A stretch of DNA of 64,000 bases from Arthrobacter sp. 131MFCol6.1 (GTDB taxonomy: Bacteria > Actinomycetota > Actinomycetes > Actinomycetales > Micrococcaceae), in the NCBI RefSeq assembly GCF_000374925.1, contig NZ_KB895544.1, positions 62,001-126,000 of the forward strand, in the 5' to 3' direction. The translations under genes were made by a program, and so were the position numbers. Below are positions 40,436 through 48,029 of the stretch, in pieces. The notes below the pieces were generated by a model that was not told the DNA's origin, did not search any database, and saw nothing but the letters and a program-made list of their open reading frames with translations. Position 1 is the first letter of the stretch. Each line of letters starts with the position of its first letter.

Positions 40436-40621
40436 TCAGAGTGTCGAAGGTGACGGCAACGGCGGCGGTGTCAACTGCGCCAGTCGCACCACTGCTTCCG
40501 CAGTCTCTCGCCCACGGATCTCGTCTAGGGTGACACGGAGTTGGGCTGCCCGGATACCGCTACGTGTACGTCGAATGGTTTGTTCCCTGAAGGTCCGGGA
40601 TTCCTCTTCACCAGCAGACAT
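40436..40621 (-). CDS. small hypothetical protein, 61 aa, in the tRNA-Ser element
   Basis: An ORF starting ATG at 40621 encodes a charged, helical 61-residue protein: an acidic N-terminus MSAGEEESRT, a basic stretch EQTIRRTRSG, then AAQLRVTLDEIRGRETAEAV and a Pro-rich end. No known domain. The downstream in-frame copy with a conserved core argues that the sequence was once under selection as protein. The codon-36 region resembles a short amphipathic helix pair. Whether it is expressed is unknown. Confidence 0.45.
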   Translation of the reverse strand: MSAGEEESRTFREQTIRRTRSGIRAAQLRVTLDEIRGRETAEAVVRLAQLTPPPLPSPSTL

Positions 40622-40716
40622 TGGACCGCCCCTCTTTGCCCCGTTGCTCACATCATGTCAGAGAGGACAACAACCGCAAGGTGGCCACGTTAAACAATGC
40701 GGGTGGACTTCAACGC

Positions 40717-40744
40717 CCACAACATAACGGTCATTATGTTGTGG
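40717..40744. promoter_or_regulatory. 28-bp perfect palindrome with 6-base centre
   Basis: CCACAACATAA (40717-40727) and TTATGTTGTGG (40734-40744) are perfect 11-bp inverted arms around CGGTCA. The AT-rich symmetric form suggests an operator for a dimeric repressor inside the element, about 220 bp upstream of the small gene at 40961. As RNA it would also form a hairpin, but no U-tract follows. Confidence 0.6.
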
Positions 40745-40960
40745 ATTGACTGCGCACTCTCGGGCGAAGAAGCGGCCAGCAGCCTGGTGGGTGTTTGCAC
40801 GACGATCCGCCGGTATAGGAACCTGCGCCGACAGGGTTTTGCCGGCGGGGGCCGCGGGAGGACGGGCTCACCTCCCGCGAGCCTAACGTCGCCTCACACT
40901 CCCGGACTAGGCCCGACGAGCCCCCTTGTGCAATGGCGAACGTCATGCAACAGTGCGCCC

Positions 40961-41215
40961 ATGACTCAATCCATCGATGCTAAGGTCGTGCGCAAACTCA
41001 GCACAATTCCAGTTCGTGTGTCTCGCCAAATGACCGCCACCGAGTATCAGGTGCGCGTGGCCGAGGTCCTCAACCTTTTTGACATAGAAGCAGTGGGTGA
41101 CGAAACGGGTGTGCATTACGGGGGCGAGGGCGTTGCGCTGGAAGATCAGCCTCTACTCGCGGCCATTCGCGTACTCATTGGAAGGCGATTCGGCGTCCCG
41201 GATGATCTGCATTAG
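40961..41215 (+). CDS. small hypothetical protein, 84 aa
   Basis: ATG at 40961 opens an 84-residue soluble protein with reasonable amino-acid composition (SRQMTATEYQVRVAEVLNLF, then a GDETGVHYGGEG turn and LLAAIRVLIGRRFGV). No family recognised. It is the most credible intact gene in the tRNA-Ser element. A longer frame from 40697 exists, but its N-terminal part looks non-coding. No strong ribosome-binding site was seen. Confidence 0.4.
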   Translation: MTQSIDAKVVRKLSTIPVRVSRQMTATEYQVRVAEVLNLFDIEAVGDETGVHYGGEGVALEDQPLLAAIRVLIGRRFGVPDDLH

Positions 41216-41305
41216 GCCGACAGTAGGTGTCCTTCGGATCTGGTGTCGCGTTCCTGGGTCTTGGTCCAGACGAAGGGGTGGCATCGGTCGTTCCAGCCGT
41301 CACAC
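41212..41305 (-). pseudogene. C-terminal remnant of an IS630/IS481-like transposase
   Basis: On the minus strand about 30 codons read GWNDRCHPFVWTKT followed by a short tail and stop. This matches the conserved end of IS630/IS481-type transposases (typically WNxxxxPFVWTKTADE). Upstream sequence does not continue as transposase, so this is a truncated fragment. Confidence 0.6.
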
Positions 41306-41406
41306 TGGTTCTGAATCAAACTGCCACATTCATCTGGCTTGAGCCGTAGGGGTTCAAATACCCGCAATCTAGCGCTTTGCCTTGCCACTATTGGCGCCGG
41401 AGAGGT

Positions 41407-41429
41407 TTCAAATCCCACCGTCACCGCCA
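41407..41429 (+). repeat. distal 23-bp att-like copy of the tRNA-Ser 3' end
   Basis: Exact duplicate of 40095-40117, covering the T-loop, T-stem 3' side, acceptor 3' strand and CCA. The tRNA 5' part is not present here, so this is the empty-site junction left at the far end of the integrated DNA. Confidence 0.85.
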
Positions 41430-41439
41430 CACGTGAAAG

Positions 41440-41480
41440 GCCCTGCTTCCCTTTATTTACAAAGGGAAGCGGGGCTTTTG
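41440..41480 (+). terminator. intrinsic terminator, probably the original tRNA-Ser terminator
   Basis: A 15-bp stem (41440-41454 with 41461-41475, one wobble pair) and a 6-base loop, followed by TTTTGCTTT. It lies 11 bases after the distal tRNA repeat, where the tRNA's own terminator would have been before integration. Confidence 0.8.
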
Positions 41481-41530
41481 CTTTCCTGGAAAAGGGGCCC
41501 CCGCTGTAACGCAGCAGTCACAGAACATTA

Positions 41531-41692
41531 GTGAACGGGTGTGGGCAACCGCATGTGGGGCCCTCTGGGCCGCAGCAAGGCCGGGGCAACGCGCAGTTTG
41601 CGATCGACGCATGCACCGAGGCGGCTGAGATTCTGGTCAACCAGGCCGAGACCGACATTGAGACCCACAATCCGGCCCATGCACCCCGGTGA
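41531..41692 (+). CDS. possible small ORF or gene remnant, 53 aa
   Basis: GTG at 41531 opens 53 codons. The second half (GNAQFAIDACTEAAEILVNQ, then a short acidic end) looks protein-like and helical, while the first half is Gly/Pro-rich and doubtful. No family recognised and no clear ribosome-binding site. It could be the 3' remnant of a gene disrupted near the integration site. Confidence 0.25.
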   Translation: MNGCGQPHVGPSGPQQGRGNAQFAIDACTEAAEILVNQAETDIETHNPAHAPR

Positions 41693-41806
41693 GGAGACCG
41701 TCGGGGACCAGGCGCTGGAGGCATTGGCGAGGATGCCATCACCTGCTAGGCTCCCCAGAATCCCCACACGACCGCACGCACGTCGCAATCACTCAGGAGG
41801 TTCGCG

Positions 41807-42412
41807 GTGCCGGACACCACCTGCCACATGTCGATCTCGCTGGACGGCTTCGTCGCCGGGCCGGACCAGAGCCGCGAGAACCCTCTGGGCAAGCGGGGGC
41901 TGGAGCTGCACCGCTGGCACATCGGCGACCCGCGGGCCAACGATGCCGACAAGGTCGCGAACGACTGGCTCATGCGTCCGCGGGGCGCGTATGTGATGGG
42001 TCGGAACATGTTCGGCCCGATCCGCGGGGACTGGGATGAGGAATGGACAGGGTGGTGGGGAGCCGAACCGCCGTACCACGCGCCGGTATTCGTGCTGACC
42101 CATCACCGACATGACCCGATCCAGATGGGCGGCGGAACCACCTTCCACTTCGTCACCGAGGGCTTCGACGCGGCCTACTCCGCAGCGCGCCAGGCCGCCG
42201 GGGACAAAGGCGTGGACATCGCCGGTGGGGCCTCGACCGTCCGACAGGCACTGATCGCCGGCGTGATCGACGAGCTCACCCTCGACATCGCACCGGTCCT
42301 GCTCGGTTCGGGCGAGCGCATCTTCGACGGGGTTGAATCCTTCGGCTTCGAACCGGCCGAAGTGCTTCACTCACCGCTGGCCACCCACATCCGCTATCGC
42401 CGCGCCGGCTAA
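41807..42412 (+). CDS. dihydrofolate reductase/RibD C-terminal-like reductase
   Basis: A 201-residue NADPH-dependent reductase-fold protein of the RibD_C/DHFR-like family. The N-terminus CHMSISLDGFVAGPDQSREN is the family signature, followed by YVMGRNMFGP, PVFVLTHH and a C-terminal DELTLDIAPVLLGSGERIF. Biochemical roles in this family are mostly unknown; it is not the housekeeping DHFR. AGGAGG lies six bases before the GTG start. It lies just downstream of the tRNA-Ser element. Confidence 0.88.
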   Translation: MPDTTCHMSISLDGFVAGPDQSRENPLGKRGLELHRWHIGDPRANDADKVANDWLMRPRGAYVMGRNMFGPIRGDWDEEWTGWWGAEPPYHAPVFVLTHHRHDPIQMGGGTTFHFVTEGFDAAYSAARQAAGDKGVDIAGGASTVRQALIAGVIDELTLDIAPVLLGSGERIFDGVESFGFEPAEVLHSPLATHIRYRRAG

Positions 42413-42574
42413 CTCTGTCCGCACTGCCGGCCTCCCGCGCAGCAGGACGGTCATTCACCCGGCTCGGGGTAGCCGGTGGCGACGGCGAGACCGTCGGTGG
42501 ACCAGCCCAGTGCTGTGGCGGGTGGACTTCGGGCCTCACTACCAGAGAGGTGCGCCGTGGGGAGCGGGGAGAGA

Positions 42575-43039
42575 ATGAGCAGGGGCCGCAAGGTATGGCT
42601 CGGTGTGCTGGCAGGAACGGTCGCCGCTGTCATTGCTTTCTTCCTTTGGGCATCGTGGAAGAGCGATCAGATCGTCGCTGAGCTCAAGTCGATTGCCGAC
42701 CGCCTCCAACCAGAGCCGGGATGGGAGCCCTTGAGGACCCAGAAGCCGGTGGGCAGCGCGCTGTGCATCCCGCTCGATGGACCTTGTTCCCAGTACGCAT
42801 ACCGTTGGGACACTCACCAGAAGTACCGGGAGGGTGACCTGGAGAAGTACATCCAGCAGGTGGGTTTGATGCCCCAGGAGTACAAGCCATGCGTCCGTGA
42901 GCAGAGGGTCAATGCAGGCGGACTGGACTGCCGGGGCATTGGAGTCATCGACGGCTGGAACGTACGCATTACGGTCACTGACTACGGTCAGGACGACACC
43001 AACATTGTGCAGATCGTGGTCAACAAGTACGGCTACTGA
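42575..43039 (+). CDS. membrane-anchored hypothetical protein, 154 aa
   Basis: One N-terminal membrane anchor (residues 7-27, VWLGVLAGTVAAVIAFFLWA) and an extracytoplasmic domain of about 125 residues with four cysteines (Cys64, Cys70, and a later pair near residues 108 and 119). The cysteines may form two disulfides. The end reads GWNVRITVTDYGQDD and then a strand to the C-terminus. No lipobox and no known family. GGGGAGA lies just before the ATG at 42575. GC content is lower than in the surrounding genes, which suggests recent arrival with the neighbouring element. Confidence 0.6.
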   Translation: MSRGRKVWLGVLAGTVAAVIAFFLWASWKSDQIVAELKSIADRLQPEPGWEPLRTQKPVGSALCIPLDGPCSQYAYRWDTHQKYREGDLEKYIQQVGLMPQEYKPCVREQRVNAGGLDCRGIGVIDGWNVRITVTDYGQDDTNIVQIVVNKYGY

Positions 43040-43082
43040 TCCTGGTTTTGTGTTCGAGGTTCCGGCGAGCGCGGACAAGCGC

Positions 43083-43349
43083 TCAGGTCTCCTCGTCGAG
43101 TTGCTCCATCTCCAGGCACGCGTCCTCGTAGGACACCTCGCCGCTGCGGAAGGCCTGCTCGAGTTCCTTGGCCCTGCCGCGTGAATAGGCCGAGCCCAGC
43201 CTGCCCGTGATGCCGGCCTCCAGATAGTCCAGGCGCGCGTGCGTGGGCCGGTGGCCTTGGGCGACCAGGTGCCGGCAGATCGCAGTGCGGAACCAAACGC
43301 CAGGGTGCATCACGCGATATGCGTAGGCTCTGGGATCGACTAAGTACAT
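43083..43349 (-). CDS. small hypothetical protein, 88 aa
   Basis: A small soluble protein with a Tyr/Arg/His-rich N-terminus (MYLVDPRAYAYRVMHPGVWF) and an acidic C-terminus (EVSYEDACLEMEQLDEET). The segment SAYSRGRAKELEQAFRSGEVSYEDA resembles SHOCT-like or other short-helix modules. The start is uncertain: ATG at 43349 has GGAGG only one base before it, and an in-frame TTG at 43364 is an alternative. No function assigned. Confidence 0.45.
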   Translation of the reverse strand: MYLVDPRAYAYRVMHPGVWFRTAICRHLVAQGHRPTHARLDYLEAGITGRLGSAYSRGRAKELEQAFRSGEVSYEDACLEMEQLDEET

Positions 43350-43440
43350 GCCTCCATGGTTCAACTCCCCGCTGAGAAGACCATGAGTTTCTTCTGGGTG
43401 ATCTGGGCAAACGACTTCCCGGGACGGTCAAAGACAAACA

Positions 43441-43488
43441 GGGAGACCCTGCTCCCCCTGGCACAAGGGAAGCAGGAACCAGTCTCCC
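43441..43488 (-). terminator. terminator of the rha-lut operon
   Basis: GGGAGAC (43441-43447) pairs with GTCTCCC (43482-43488), enclosing an inner stem CCTGCT/AGCAGG. On the minus strand the hairpin is followed by TGTTTGTCTTT. It lies immediately after the lutC stop and would end the long rhamnose/lactate transcript. Confidence 0.75.
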
Positions 43489-43490
43489 GC

Positions 43491-44132
43491 CTATCCCCGG
43501 ACGATCACCACGTCCAGGGTCCGCGGGCCGTGGACGCCTTCGACGCGTTCGAGTTCGATGTCGCTCGTGGCGCTGGGGCCGCTGATCCAGGTCTGCGGGC
43601 GGGTGCCGTCGAGCCGGCGGAGGGCCTCCGGCAGGATGGCGGTGATGTCCCCGGCGCTGACGATGCAGATGTGGCGGTCCGGGACGAGGCTGATGACCCT
43701 GCGGCCCTGGTCCGGGCCCGCGTCGAGGATGATGGTGCCGGTTTCGGCGACCGCGACGGCGCTGCCGGTGACGACGGCGTCGATCCCGTCGAGCTCGTCG
43801 ACACTCAGCCGGTGCCCCGGGCCGTCGGTGACGCGGCGACCGGAGCCGGCGTCGTGCGCGTCCGCCTCCGCGAACAGCGCCTGGTCCAGACCGTGGGGCA
43901 CGGCGTAGCGGCCGGTTCCCTCGAGGAGGACCGCGAGCCGCTGCGGCACCGCGGCCGCTTCCTCGACGAAGACGTTCGCCTTGTAATCCAGGAGCCGGTC
44001 CGTCAGCAGTTCGATGAGCTCTTCCTCGCCCAGCTCGGAGGCGCGCCGGTAGTCGCGGGGCACCTCCGGTACCGCCGGTGCGTCCCGGAGGGCCGAACGG
44101 ATCCGGTCGAGTATGTCTGCGCGCGCGTTCAC
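43491..44132 (-). CDS. lutC: lactate utilization protein C
   Basis: A 213-residue LUD-domain protein, the third subunit of the LutABC L-lactate oxidation system that converts L-lactate to pyruvate. Typical features are the helical N-terminus ARADILDRIRSAL, the central TGSAVAVAETGTIIL strand-turn and C-terminal ISGPSATSDIELERVEGVHG with the family GPS-x-T-x-DIE motif. The GTG start overlaps the lutB stop by four bases. Last gene of the rhamnose operon. Confidence 0.92.
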   Translation of the reverse strand: MNARADILDRIRSALRDAPAVPEVPRDYRRASELGEEELIELLTDRLLDYKANVFVEEAAAVPQRLAVLLEGTGRYAVPHGLDQALFAEADAHDAGSGRRVTDGPGHRLSVDELDGIDAVVTGSAVAVAETGTIILDAGPDQGRRVISLVPDRHICIVSAGDITAILPEALRRLDGTRPQTWISGPSATSDIELERVEGVHGPRTLDVVIVRG

Positions 44133-45697
44133 GGGTTCTCCTTCGGGCCGGGGGCCTCGGTGCCGGCAGCCGGGGCGGCCCCTGCACCAGGTCCGGCAGC
44201 CGGGGCCTGGTGTTCCTTGTCCCACCATTGCCGGAAGGTCTGCCCCGGCGGTGCGGGGATGTCCCGGCTCTGGGTCCAGCCGGCGGCGATGCCCGGCAGC
44301 TTGGTGATTTTCCGGTCCGGTCCGGCGGCAAGCCGGCCCAGGGGCAGCGCCTTCTCCACGAGGCCAAGGTTCTTTCCGGAGGACAGCGCCCAGGAGGCCG
44401 CTTTCATGCCGAGGTCCATCTGGCTGGGCAGCCGCTCCCTCCCACGCTTCCCGCGCTTGTCGCGTTTGCTGTCCACGTCCTCGCCGCGCAGGTGAACCAG
44501 GATGTCCGGGATGTTGATCTTCACCGGGCAAGCGTCGTAGCAGGCCCCGCACAGGGACGAGGCATAGGGCAGGGAGTTGTTTTCCTCGGCCGTGATCCCA
44601 GTCAGCAGCGGAGACAGGATCGCGCCGATCGGTCCCGGGTAGGTGGATCCGTAGGCGTGCCCGCCGGTGCGTTCGTAGACGGGGCAGACGTTCATGCAGG
44701 CGCTGCAGCGGATGCAGTGCAGAGCCGAGCGGCCCATTTCGTCGGCCAGGGCGGCGCTGCGTCCGTTGTCCAGCAGGACCAGGTGGACGTTCTGCGGCCC
44801 GTCATCGGCCGTGACGCCGGTCCACAGCGACGTGTACGGGTTCATCCGCTCGCCCGTGGAGGACCGCGGGAGCAGCTGCATGAAGACTTCGAGGTCCTCC
44901 CAGCCCGGCAGCAGTTTTTCGACGCCCATGACGGTGATGAGGGTTTCCGGCAGGGTCAGGCACATGCGCCCGTTGCCTTCGGATTCGACGACGGCGAGGG
45001 TCCCGGAGTCGGCGAGGGCGAAGTTCGCGCCGGACACGGCCACCTTGGCGCTGAGGAACTTGCGGCGCAGGTGTGCCCGGGCGGCCGCGGCGAGGCGGGC
45101 CGGCTCGTTGGTCAGCTCCGGATCCACCCCCTCCATTTCGCGCAGGAAGATGTCCCGGACCTGGCTGCGGTTCTTGTGGATGGCCGGCACCAGGATGTGG
45201 CTGGGCTTGTCGTGGTCCAGCTGGACGATGAGCTCGGCGAGGTCGGTCTCGAACGCCGCGATGCCCTGTTCCTCGAGGTATTCGTTGAGGCCGATCTCCT
45301 GGGTGGCCATCGACTTGACCTTGACCACCTCGGTGGCGCCCTGGTCGCGGATGAGGGCGGCCACAATCCGGTTGGCTTCGCCGGCGTCCCGGGCCCAGTG
45401 GATGGTCCCGCCCCGGGCGGTGAAGTTCGCCTCGAACTCCTCGAGCAGCTCCGGCAGCCGGGCCATGACGGATTCCTTGATCGCCCGGCCGGCCTCGCGC
45501 AGCTCCTCCCAGTCGGGGAGTTCGGACACGACGGCCAGCCGCTTGTCCCGGATGGTCCGGGTGGCGTGGCCGAGGTTGGCCCGCAGCTGGGGGTTGCCGA
45601 GCTCGCGGCGGGCCGCTTTCGGGAAGGGCTCGTGTTCGTGCAGGTTGCCGATGCCGAAGACCGGCAGGGACGGCATCCCCAGGAATGTGCCGCTCAT
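44129..45697 (-). CDS. lutB: lactate utilization iron-sulfur protein B
   Basis: A 522-residue LutB: an N-terminal LUD domain (about 60-300, SGANFALADSGTLAVVESEGN) and two 4Fe-4S cluster motifs, CIRCSACMNVCPVYERTGG and CGACYDACPVKINIP. A C-terminal helical region and a Pro/Ala-rich tail follow. It passes electrons from L-lactate oxidation with LutA and LutC. The ATG overlaps the lutA stop as ATGA. Co-location with rha genes suggests it handles L-lactate made from L-lactaldehyde. Confidence 0.94.
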   Translation of the reverse strand: MSGTFLGMPSLPVFGIGNLHEHEPFPKAARRELGNPQLRANLGHATRTIRDKRLAVVSELPDWEELREAGRAIKESVMARLPELLEEFEANFTARGGTIHWARDAGEANRIVAALIRDQGATEVVKVKSMATQEIGLNEYLEEQGIAAFETDLAELIVQLDHDKPSHILVPAIHKNRSQVRDIFLREMEGVDPELTNEPARLAAAARAHLRRKFLSAKVAVSGANFALADSGTLAVVESEGNGRMCLTLPETLITVMGVEKLLPGWEDLEVFMQLLPRSSTGERMNPYTSLWTGVTADDGPQNVHLVLLDNGRSAALADEMGRSALHCIRCSACMNVCPVYERTGGHAYGSTYPGPIGAILSPLLTGITAEENNSLPYASSLCGACYDACPVKINIPDILVHLRGEDVDSKRDKRGKRGRERLPSQMDLGMKAASWALSSGKNLGLVEKALPLGRLAAGPDRKITKLPGIAAGWTQSRDIPAPPGQTFRQWWDKEHQAPAAGPGAGAAPAAGTEAPGPKENP

Positions 45698-46497
45698 CGT
45701 GCGGTCCTTCCGGTGGTGAGGCGGACGTCGCCGGAGACGGCGGCGGGATTCTCGACGGTGCTGGCCAGGATCTCGGCGAAGTGCATCGTGGTGACGCCGC
45801 TGCCCTGCCGGGACAGTCCGCCGCCGATGTGCATCAGGCAGGACGCGTCGCCGCCGGCACAAAGGTCGGCGCCCGTGCCGCAGATGTTGGCGGTCTTGTC
45901 CGCCAGCATCGCCGAGGACACGTCCGCGTTCTTCATCGAGAACGTGCCGCCGAATCCGCAGCACTGCTCGGCCTCGGGCAGCTCGGCCAGCTCGATGCCG
46001 CCGACCGAGCGCAGCAGGTCCAGCTGCCGGTCGCCGAGCCGGAGCAGGCGCATGCCGTGGCAGCTGGGGTGGTAGGTGATCCGGTGCGGGAAGTACGAGC
46101 CCAGCTGCGCCGCGGCGTCCGTGACGCCCAGGACATCCACCAGGAGCTGGGAGAGCTCGTAGGTTTTGTGCCCGACGGCGGCCGCGCGGGCTTCCAGCCC
46201 GGCGTCCCCGCTGCGGCGCGCGACCATGGGGTGCTGGTGCTGCACGGAGGCGACACAGGAACCGGACGGTGCGACGGCGACGTCGTACTCATCTTGTTCG
46301 AAAGCCTTCACATGGTTGGCGACGACGGGCAGCGCCTCCTTGAGGTAGCCGCTGTTGACGTGCATCTGCCCGCAGCAGGCCTGGCCGGCCGGGAAGATCA
46401 CCTCGTGGCCGAGGCGTTCCAGGATGGACACCGTGGCGCGGGCCGTGGCCGGGTACATGGCGTCCACGATGCACGTGGCGAACAGTGCGATCCTCAC
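45694..46497 (-). CDS. lutA: lactate utilization protein A (CCG-domain Fe-S oxidoreductase)
   Basis: A 267-residue LutA/GlpC-like protein with two cysteine-rich CCG domains: PAGQACCGQMH (N-terminal) and AEQCCGFGGTF (C-terminal), plus YHPSCHGMR. These bind Fe-S clusters in the LutABC complex. The GTG start at 46497 overlaps the rhamnulokinase stop by four bases, so lut translation is coupled to the rhamnose genes. Confidence 0.94.
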   Translation of the reverse strand: MRIALFATCIVDAMYPATARATVSILERLGHEVIFPAGQACCGQMHVNSGYLKEALPVVANHVKAFEQDEYDVAVAPSGSCVASVQHQHPMVARRSGDAGLEARAAAVGHKTYELSQLLVDVLGVTDAAAQLGSYFPHRITYHPSCHGMRLLRLGDRQLDLLRSVGGIELAELPEAEQCCGFGGTFSMKNADVSSAMLADKTANICGTGADLCAGGDASCLMHIGGGLSRQGSGVTTMHFAEILASTVENPAAVSGDVRLTTGRTAR

Positions 46498-48029
46498 AGG
46501 GCACCTCCGCTGGTGACAGGGCTGGCGGCGGCCCGGGCTGAGGGCACGTACTCCGCCGGGTGCTGGGAGGCACGCACCACGGCGCGCAGCTCCCCCAGCC
46601 CGCCGCTGAGCACGCCGGCGGCGCGGGCCTGGACCAGGACGTTGCCCAGCGCCGTGGCTTCCACGGGTCCGGCGATCACGCGTTTGCCGGTGGCGTCGGC
46701 GGTGAGCTGGCACAGCAGCCGGTTCTGGGATCCGCCGCCCACAATGTGCACGACGCCGGCCCGGACGTCCGCGAGCCGTTCGGCGTCGGCGATGGTCCGG
46801 GCGTAGCCGGCGGCAAGGCTGTCCAGGATGCACCGCACGATGTGCGCGGGATGCTCCGGCAGGACAGCGCCGGTGCTGCGGACCGCGGCCCGGATCCGTT
46901 CGGGCATGTTGTCCGGGGCGATGAAATAGGGGTCGTCGGCGTTGATGACCGGCCCGCCGGGCGGAAGAGTCGCGGCAGCGTCGAGCAGTTCCTCGAGCCC
47001 CGGCCGGTAGCCTTCGGCGGCCCAGGTGCGCTGGCATTCGCTGAGCAGCCAGAGGCCGCCGACGTTGCGCAGGTAGCGGATGGTGCCGTCCACGCCGCGT
47101 TCGTTGGTGAAGTTCGCGGTCCGGCTGGCCTCGCTCAGGACCGGGTGGGACAGTTCGACGCCGACCAGGGACCACGTGCCGGAGGAGACGTAGGCGAAAT
47201 TCTCGTTAGTGCCTCCGGCGCCAGCACCTCCGCCGCCAGCGGGTACGGCGGCGACGGCCGAGGCGGTGTCGTGCGAGCCGACGGCCACCACCTTCGTGGC
47301 GGCGGGCAGGCCGGTCCGTGCGGCGGTCTCCGGGAGAAGGGTGCCGAGGATCTCGCCGGGCTGGATCAGCGGCGGGAACAGGTTCGTGGGGAGGTCCAGG
47401 GCGGTGAGGAACTCCGTGGCCCATTCCCCCGCGACGGCGTCGAAGAGCCCGGTGGTGGAGGCGTTGGTGGCCTCGGTGCGGCGCTGGCCGGTCAGCAGGA
47501 ACCCGATGAGGTCCGGGATCAGCAGGGCCTGCAGCCCCTCCAGCGCCGGCTCCGTGGCGAGCTGGTAGATGGTGTTGAACGGCAGGAACTGCAGGCCGGT
47601 GGTGGCGTAGAGCCGGGCCGGATCGAGTTTTTCGTGGACCCGGGAGATGGCGGCACGGGACCGGTCGTCGCGGTAGCTGAACGGCGCCGCGATGAGTTCA
47701 CCGGCGTCGTTGATCAGCCCGTAGTCCACCGCCCAGGTGTCGATCCCGATGCTGGCGATGCTCTCGCCGCGGGCCGCGGCCGCAGTGGCGGCGGCCGCGA
47801 GTCCGGCGAGGACCTCGGCGAACAGCGCGTCGAAGTCCCAGCGGAGGCCGCCGTCGAGCTCCTTGACCCCGTTGGGGAACCGGTGCACGGTCTCCAGCTC
47901 GGCCCTCGCCCCACCTGGACTGCCCGCGACCCGGCCCAGGATGACCCGGCCGGAGGACGCGCCAATGTCGATTGCGACAAAAGCACTGCCGCCGTCGACA
48001 CCGGTATCCGCTGGTGCTGCGGTGCTCAT
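46494..48029 (-). CDS. rhaB: L-rhamnulokinase
   Basis: A 511-residue FGGY-family carbohydrate kinase phosphorylating L-rhamnulose at C1. The N-terminal phosphate loop VAIDIGASSGRVILG, catalytic-Asp region GIDTWAVDYGLI, VGSHDTASAVAAVP, SSGTWSLVGVEL and C-terminal IVGGGSQNRLLCQLTA define the family and fit RhaB. A Gly/Ala-rich loop (AGGGGAGAGG) follows the SHDTA motif. The ATG overlaps the stop of the upstream aldolase/dehydrogenase gene, and the stop overlaps lutA. Confidence 0.94.
   Translation of the reverse strand: MSTAAPADTGVDGGSAFVAIDIGASSGRVILGRVAGSPGGARAELETVHRFPNGVKELDGGLRWDFDALFAEVLAGLAAAATAAAARGESIASIGIDTWAVDYGLINDAGELIAAPFSYRDDRSRAAISRVHEKLDPARLYATTGLQFLPFNTIYQLATEPALEGLQALLIPDLIGFLLTGQRRTEATNASTTGLFDAVAGEWATEFLTALDLPTNLFPPLIQPGEILGTLLPETAARTGLPAATKVVAVGSHDTASAVAAVPAGGGGAGAGGTNENFAYVSSGTWSLVGVELSHPVLSEASRTANFTNERGVDGTIRYLRNVGGLWLLSECQRTWAAEGYRPGLEELLDAAATLPPGGPVINADDPYFIAPDNMPERIRAAVRSTGAVLPEHPAHIVRCILDSLAAGYARTIADAERLADVRAGVVHIVGGGSQNRLLCQLTADATGKRVIAGPVEATALGNVLVQARAAGVLSGGLGELRAVVRASQHPAEYVPSARAAASPVTSGGAL

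Larger units (their letters stand above)
40095..41429 (+). mobile_element. decayed integrated element in tRNA-Ser, bounded by 23-bp direct repeats
   Basis: The 3' 23 bases of tRNA-Ser (40095-40117) are perfectly duplicated at 41407-41429, the hallmark of site-specific integration into a tRNA 3' end. The enclosed 1.3 kb has lower GC, poor coding quality, a transposase C-terminal remnant, two tandem small ORFs on the minus strand, a 28-bp palindrome and one plausible small gene. No integrase is present, so the element is probably immobile. It carried its own terminator just after the tRNA; an older one lies beyond the far repeat. Confidence 0.75.

Noticed and set aside
40095..41429. An intact prophage or integrative conjugative element
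   Set aside because: Only 1.3 kb lies between the repeats, with no integrase, replication or structural gene. It is a remnant or minimal satellite at most.
44078..46075. 665-codon plus-strand frame opposite lutB and lutA
   Set aside because: The minus strand encodes clear Fe-S cluster motifs and translationally coupled genes. The plus frame has no family features.
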